Origin: Pseudomonas anatoliensis
GTDB lineage: Bacteria > Pseudomonadota > Gammaproteobacteria > Pseudomonadales > Pseudomonadaceae
Reading direction: 5' to 3'
Assembly: GCF_017976235.1 (NCBI RefSeq)
Contig: NZ_JACVHC010000005.1
Span: 372,001 to 436,000 of the forward strand
Length of the DNA stretch: 64,000 nucleotides
Positions 63,635 to 64,000 of the stretch are shown here, in pieces. Under the pieces are notes generated by a model. That model did not search any database, was not told where the DNA came from, and saw only the letters and a list, made by a program, of their open reading frames with translations. The position numbers were made by a program, and so were the translations under genes. Position 1 is the stretch's first letter; each line of letters starts with the position of its first letter.

Positions 63635-64000
63635 TGTCGTCAACGACACCTTCTTTGCGCAACTGATCCAGAGCCGTCTGCAGCCTGGTGACGATCTCAT
63701 CGGAGACGTCCTTGTTCAGCGCCAGGTATAACTCGGCGCTATTGAAGCGCAGCACGGTTTTGAGTCCGGTCACACCATCCTGCCGCGCCAGATAACGGCC
63801 GGCAGGATCGCCCGTGGCCCACAGGTCGATCTGGCCGTTGATCAGCTTTTTCGCATTGTCCTGATCGCGCAGCACAACCACTGGCTTCAAGCCTTGCTTG
63901 GTCAAAGTCTCGGCAATCGCGTCGCCTTTATAGGCGCCGATTTTGTACTTGCGCGCATCATCGAGGGTTTCGAGGGTGATCTTGCTGTCAGCCTTGGCCA
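63615..64000 (-). CDS. ABC transporter family 3 binding protein, 5' end missing
   Basis: Reads open from the right edge to TAA at 63615: SKITLETLDDARKYKIGAYKGDA, then QIDLWATGDPAGRYLA and LRFNSAELYLALNKDV. This is the C-terminal half of an SBP_bac_3 solute-binding protein (128 codons visible of ~260). The short ATG frame at 63905 is internal. Substrate unknown. Confidence 0.85.
   Translation of the reverse strand, partial: AKADSKITLETLDDARKYKIGAYKGDAIAETLTKQGLKPVVVLRDQDNAKKLINGQIDLWATGDPAGRYLARQDGVTGLKTVLRFNSAELYLALNKDVSDEIVTRLQTALDQLRKEGVVDDIMARYL

Noticed and set aside
63615..63905. Complete small gene starting at 63905
   Set aside because: The frame continues open to the window edge with solute-binding-protein sequence, so this ATG is internal.

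Overview
The window is chromosomal DNA of a Pseudomonas of the P. fluorescens group. The evidence is the gene order (ubiB-hisIE-tatABC-rsmE; opgGH; the complete hut locus; glnA-DUF4124-ntrBC-trmL-secB-grx-gpmI-envC-ctpA), the GC-rich codon use, and the many REP hairpins typical of fluorescent pseudomonads. No plasmid, prophage, IS element, CRISPR array, rRNA or tRNA gene was seen. Both edges cut genes: ubiB on the left and an ABC solute-binding protein on the right.

Layout. 1-4.6 kb: 3' end of ubiB, hisI/hisE, tatABC and rsmE, all forward and tightly packed. 4.8-9.7 kb: an HBM-type chemoreceptor with a FliA-like promoter, then a reverse-strand polar amino-acid ABC transporter. 9.65-16 kb: opgGH (osmoregulated periplasmic glucans), dtd and pip. 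16.1-31 kb: the histidine-utilisation locus. On the reverse strand it runs hutU, hutTu (NCS1 permease), hutXWV (ABC importer), a hutH paralogue without the MIO triad, hutH, hutI and hutG. hutD-hutC also lie on the reverse strand, and hutF diverges on the forward strand. Two HutC-type operators and a sigma-54 promoter are readable. 31-41 kb: a lipocalin and a small lipoprotein, a PctA-like amino-acid chemoreceptor, a DUF924 protein, fbp, and a DUF2339/DUF3999 membrane pair. 41-48 kb: glgP, a YkgJ-type cysteine-cluster protein, typA and thiI. 48-54.4 kb: a nitrogen-control block of glnA (sigma-54 promoter), two DUF4124 genes, ntrB-ntrC (perfect NtrC dyad upstream), and an NrsZ-like sRNA gene with its own sigma-54 promoter and three repeated hairpins. 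54.4-62.1 kb: trmL, secB, grxC, a YibN-like rhodanese, gpmI, envC, ctpA and a divergent polysaccharide deacetylase. 62.2-64 kb: an accessory Vps62-related gene and a truncated ABC binding protein.

How the parts work together. The hut genes import histidine and urocanate and convert them to glutamate through the five-step route (HutF deiminates formiminoglutamate, then HutG deformylates). They are repressed by HutC and activated through sigma-54. The glnA-ntrBC-sRNA block is the general nitrogen regulon core, so the two nitrogen systems in this window share sigma-54 logic. REP and MITE-like hairpins sit in most intergenic gaps, often between cistrons of one operon.

The most interesting items are the NrsZ-like repeat sRNA after ntrC, the HutH paralogue that cannot form the MIO cofactor, the two ~140-bp MITE-like elements plus a separate ~143-bp perfect-scale hairpin upstream of opgG, and the Vps62-related accessory gene. 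All motif calls were made by eye; no database search was run.
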